From Sulfurimonas sp. (GTDB taxonomy: Bacteria > Campylobacterota > Campylobacteria > Campylobacterales > Sulfurimonadaceae): DNA of 8,756 nt. The notes beneath the pieces are model-generated. The model was not told the origin of the DNA and searched no databases. It saw nothing but the letters and a program-made list of their open reading frames with translations. Positions 6,727-8,756 of this stretch are shown one piece after another (position 1 is the stretch's first letter; every line of letters starts with the position of its first letter). Made by a program: the position numbers and the translations under genes. Location: assembly GCA_026988735.1 (NCBI GenBank), contig JALSKR010000244.1, forward strand, positions 1-8,756, read 5' to 3'.

Positions 6727-7158
6727 TTAAAAAACGAAAGGTATCAGTCGTTTTGTTCTTTTTCGGTACTCAATATAAGCAGGATTATGGCATTTCCACA
6801 ACTTCTCTTCATAAAAAAGTTTTACTAACAGCGTTATAAGCAACATCATAAAAAGCGTAAATTCATAATATGTAAAATAAATCAGAGTAACACCAAACAT
6901 ACTTAAAAGCACTGAAAGATACATTGGATGTCTGATATAAGCATAAATACCGCTCGTAACCAATTCACAGTTTTCTTTTATATCAGGACGGATGTTAAAG
7001 TTTCCGCGTTTGTGTTCTTTTACTGCCAACAGACCGATAACAAGACCAAGTGCCAAAACAGCCAAACCTAAATATAAATGTTTTACAGGTGTACCAAGTG
7101 GCAAAATCATCAAAAATATAATGAAAAACTGTAAAGCAACCAGTATTTTACTCTTCAT
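6727..7158 (-). CDS. Isoprenylcysteine carboxyl methyltransferase (ICMT)-like membrane protein
   Basis: The 143-residue product is an integral membrane protein with about four hydrophobic segments (about 5-22, 27-46, 79-97, 99-115). The C-terminal half carries the signature of the ICMT/phospholipid methyltransferase superfamily: LVTSGIYAYIRHPMY (66-80) with the R76-H77-P78 core, then E117-E118 and the Y128 and Y131 region (NPAYIEYRKRTKRLIP). In characterised members these residues bind S-adenosylmethionine. Bacterial homologues are usually of unknown substrate, since bacteria lack prenylated CaaX proteins; a lipid or small hydrophobic acceptor is possible. It lies 4 bp after the stop of the metal-transporter permease gene and 14 bp before the downstream gene, so it is cotranscribed. 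A direct link to metal uptake is not shown. Confidence 0.82.
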   Translation of the reverse strand: MKSKILVALQFFIIFLMILPLGTPVKHLYLGLAVLALGLVIGLLAVKEHKRGNFNIRPDIKENCELVTSGIYAYIRHPMYLSVLLSMFGVTLIYFTYYEFTLFMMLLITLLVKLFYEEKLWKCHNPAYIEYRKRTKRLIPFVF

Positions 7159-7162
7159 TTTT

Positions 7163-7912
7163 TCACTTCCTTTTTATGCCAGAAATACTCACAAACACCA
7201 GTGAGCATAAAACAGTTACAAATATAATAGCATAACCCGTAGGTAAATCCAAATAATACGACCCCACCAATGCCAAAACAATGCTGAGTGAGCCAAATAC
7301 AGAGGCAAACAGAAGCGGTTTCGCTTTTGATTGGCTCAGTCCTGCATACGAAGGAGCGATAAGCAAGGCAAATACAACCAAAACACCGGCTGACTGCACC
7401 GATGATGTGACAGTAAGTGCGAGCATAACAAAAAATACAAACTCTTTTTTTATCCCTTGCAACCTCGGATAAATTACAAACATAACAAAACTGACAACAG
7501 CATACAAAACAAGACTTTTATACAATCCCTCTTTTGATGTAAAAAGAATATCTGCTGCACTCAGCTTGGAAAAAAGCTCAGTTCCCTCTGAACTCTGCGC
7601 CAATATGAGCATAATACAAGAGATACCCAAAGCATACAGCAAGCCGATAAAGGCTTCGATATGTTGCACTTTTTTTGTCGCCCAGGTAATCACCACAGCC
7701 GCCAAAAGTGCAAAAAGAAGAGTCATAGCCGTTTGATACTGCGCATTCATAAAAGCAACACTCAGCGCCATGCCTACAGCTGCAATCTGCCCTATTGCCA
7801 AGTCAGTAAAAATCACTCCACGCCTAATAATCTCCAAACCAAATACAGAGTGAATAAAGACCAAAGCAATAGCCAGCACAAAGGCCGGCCAGAATAATTC
7901 GACTACTGACAT
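7163..7912 (-). CDS. Metal ABC transporter permease, ABC-3 family (ZnuB/MntB type)
   Basis: The 249-residue product is hydrophobic along nearly its whole length, with about seven or eight membrane segments, as in ABC-3 family permeases for zinc, manganese or iron (usually 260-290 residues, so slightly short). Family-typical sequences are the IGQIAAVGMAL stretch (40-50), SVQSAGVLVVFALLIAP (171-187) in the conserved core helix, and DLPTG (222-226) in a late loop. It would form the inner-membrane channel for metal delivered by the periplasmic binding protein encoded just upstream, powered by an ATPase not in this window. Its ATG at 7912 overlaps the end of that upstream gene by 10 bp, so translation is probably coupled. 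Zinc is the best guess from the partner protein, but manganese cannot be excluded. Confidence 0.9.
   Translation of the reverse strand: MSVVELFWPAFVLAIALVFIHSVFGLEIIRRGVIFTDLAIGQIAAVGMALSVAFMNAQYQTAMTLLFALLAAVVITWATKKVQHIEAFIGLLYALGISCIMLILAQSSEGTELFSKLSAADILFTSKEGLYKSLVLYAVVSFVMFVIYPRLQGIKKEFVFFVMLALTVTSSVQSAGVLVVFALLIAPSYAGLSQSKAKPLLFASVFGSLSIVLALVGSYYLDLPTGYAIIFVTVLCSLVFVSISGIKRK
7166..7172 (-). promoter_or_regulatory. Ribosome binding site of the ICMT-like gene, inside the end of the permease gene
   Basis: On the minus strand AAGGAAG lies 7 nt before the ATG at 7158 and also encodes part of the permease's final residues. This near-overlap supports translational coupling of the two genes and confirms the start. 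Confidence 0.65.
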
Positions 7913-8756
7913 ATTCTTTTTGCTATTTTGTTATAAAACTCTTGCAGTGTTTTACTGCCATCAGCACCTAAATCATGTGGGATTATAAGAACCTTTGCTC
8001 CTGTTTTTGAAGCTATAAATTTTGCCGTTTTTTTCTCATGATAAACATCCTGCAAAATCTTTTTTACACTGTTGTCTTTCATGATATTGATCAGTTCTAT
8101 GGTATGTTTTGCACTTGGAGCAATACCCGGAAGCGGCTCGATTGTTCCATAACTTTTGATGTTATAACGTCGTAAAAAATAGTTAAACAGCTGATGATAT
8201 TGTACTACTTTTTTATCTTTACATGTAAGCATATTGGCATCAAACTTTTGTAGATAATTTTGCCACTCATTTATGAACTTTTTCAGATTTTGGTTGTATT
8301 GTTTTTCATGTATGGGGTCAAGAAGTGAAAGTTTTTGTGCTATGGCTTTTGCCATTGGCAGGATAGAATAAGGGTCTGTCGTATAGTGAGGATTCCCTTG
8401 TGCATGCACATCACCAAAGGCACGAGAAACATTTTTCGGTACATTTATCAAATGTATATAATGAGACAAATCCAAGAATCCTTTTGCTCCGTTTTGGATT
8501 TTGGCATTGTTTGCCGCACGCAAAAGCGGAGGCAACCAGCCAAGCTCCAAACCTCCACCATTGATAACAAGCAAATCGGCTCGGCGAAGTTTTGAGATTA
8601 AAGAGGGTTTTGGCACTATAAAATGCGGGTCATATTTTGGACTGCCTAACACCGTTACATGTACCAAATCGCCACCGATTTTCTTGGCTACTGCACCCGC
8701 TGTCGTATATGTTGTGTCTATTTTAACTGTAGCAAACAAAAAATCTGTTAGTAAAA
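7903..8756 (-). CDS. Metal ABC transporter substrate-binding protein, ZnuA-like (5' end outside window)
   Basis: The frame stays open to the right edge (284 codons plus two bases). The codons before TTG at 8739 read LLTDF, continuing into LFA-TVKIDTTY, which looks like the end of a signal peptide; the true start therefore lies beyond 8756 and TTG is not the start. Numbering from that TTG, the likely metal ligands of the cluster A-I (ZnuA/TroA) family are H39 (YDPHF), H118 (GNPHYTTDP), H182 (VQYHQLFNYF) and D256 (PHDLGAD). Other family features are the ADLLVINGGGLE stretch (54-65) and a long central helix (about 130-165). The His-rich loop of classical ZnuA is reduced to DVHAQG (110-115). The protein would capture zinc or a related divalent metal in the periplasm and pass it to the permease encoded next. 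Regulation by Zur or Fur cannot be judged because the promoter is outside the window. Confidence 0.9.
   Translation of the reverse strand, partial: LLTDFLFATVKIDTTYTTAGAVAKKIGGDLVHVTVLGSPKYDPHFIVPKPSLISKLRRADLLVINGGGLELGWLPPLLRAANNAKIQNGAKGFLDLSHYIHLINVPKNVSRAFGDVHAQGNPHYTTDPYSILPMAKAIAQKLSLLDPIHEKQYNQNLKKFINEWQNYLQKFDANMLTCKDKKVVQYHQLFNYFLRRYNIKSYGTIEPLPGIAPSAKHTIELINIMKDNSVKKILQDVYHEKKTAKFIASKTGAKVLIIPHDLGADGSKTLQEFYNKIAKRICQ

Overview
The window looks like a chromosomal segment of a Campylobacterota (formerly Epsilonproteobacteria) bacterium, most likely a free-living Sulfurimonas/Sulfuricurvum-type organism. The evidence is the AT-rich, lysine-rich coding style, the AHQWRQPL histidine-kinase box, a TlpD-like soluble chemoreceptor with a C-terminal zinc-binding domain, and T-rich upstream regions with TAAAAT-type -10 boxes. 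Genus assignment is inference. No rRNA, tRNA, CRISPR array, transposase or phage gene is visible.

Left half (1-6265), a sensory block. A response regulator (minus strand, cut by the left edge) carries a receiver domain and the beginning of what is probably an HD/HD-GYP output domain. It is divergent from a 1441-residue soluble protein (plus strand, 798-5123). That protein joins a CheB methylesterase domain, a CheR methyltransferase domain, a divergent PAS-like region, a heptad-repeat coiled coil, four PAS domains and a histidine kinase. A 359-residue soluble methyl-accepting protein with a CZB zinc-binding domain follows 62 bp downstream with its own candidate extended -10 promoter. Receptor-modifying enzymes, kinase, receptor and response regulator together suggest a local signalling module; which protein phosphorylates or modifies which is not shown by sequence. 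The 247-bp gap between the divergent genes holds a 137-bp palindromic element with perfect 19-bp terminal inverted repeats ending in TTAA and several nested hairpins, which resembles a MITE-like or other dispersed intergenic repeat.

Right half (6269-8756), a minus-strand operon converging on the sensory block with only 3 bp between stop codons. In transcription order it contains a zinc/manganese-type ABC transporter substrate-binding protein (5' end and most of the signal peptide beyond the right edge), an ABC-3 family permease overlapping it by 10 bp, an isoprenylcysteine carboxyl methyltransferase (ICMT)-like small membrane protein, and a single-pass membrane protein of unknown function. 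No ATPase gene of the transporter is in the window.

Nothing here is clearly an undescribed system. The items most worth a second look are the palindromic element, the very large CheB-CheR-PAS-kinase fusion beside a soluble CZB receptor, and the closeness of a zinc-binding receptor to a metal-uptake operon.
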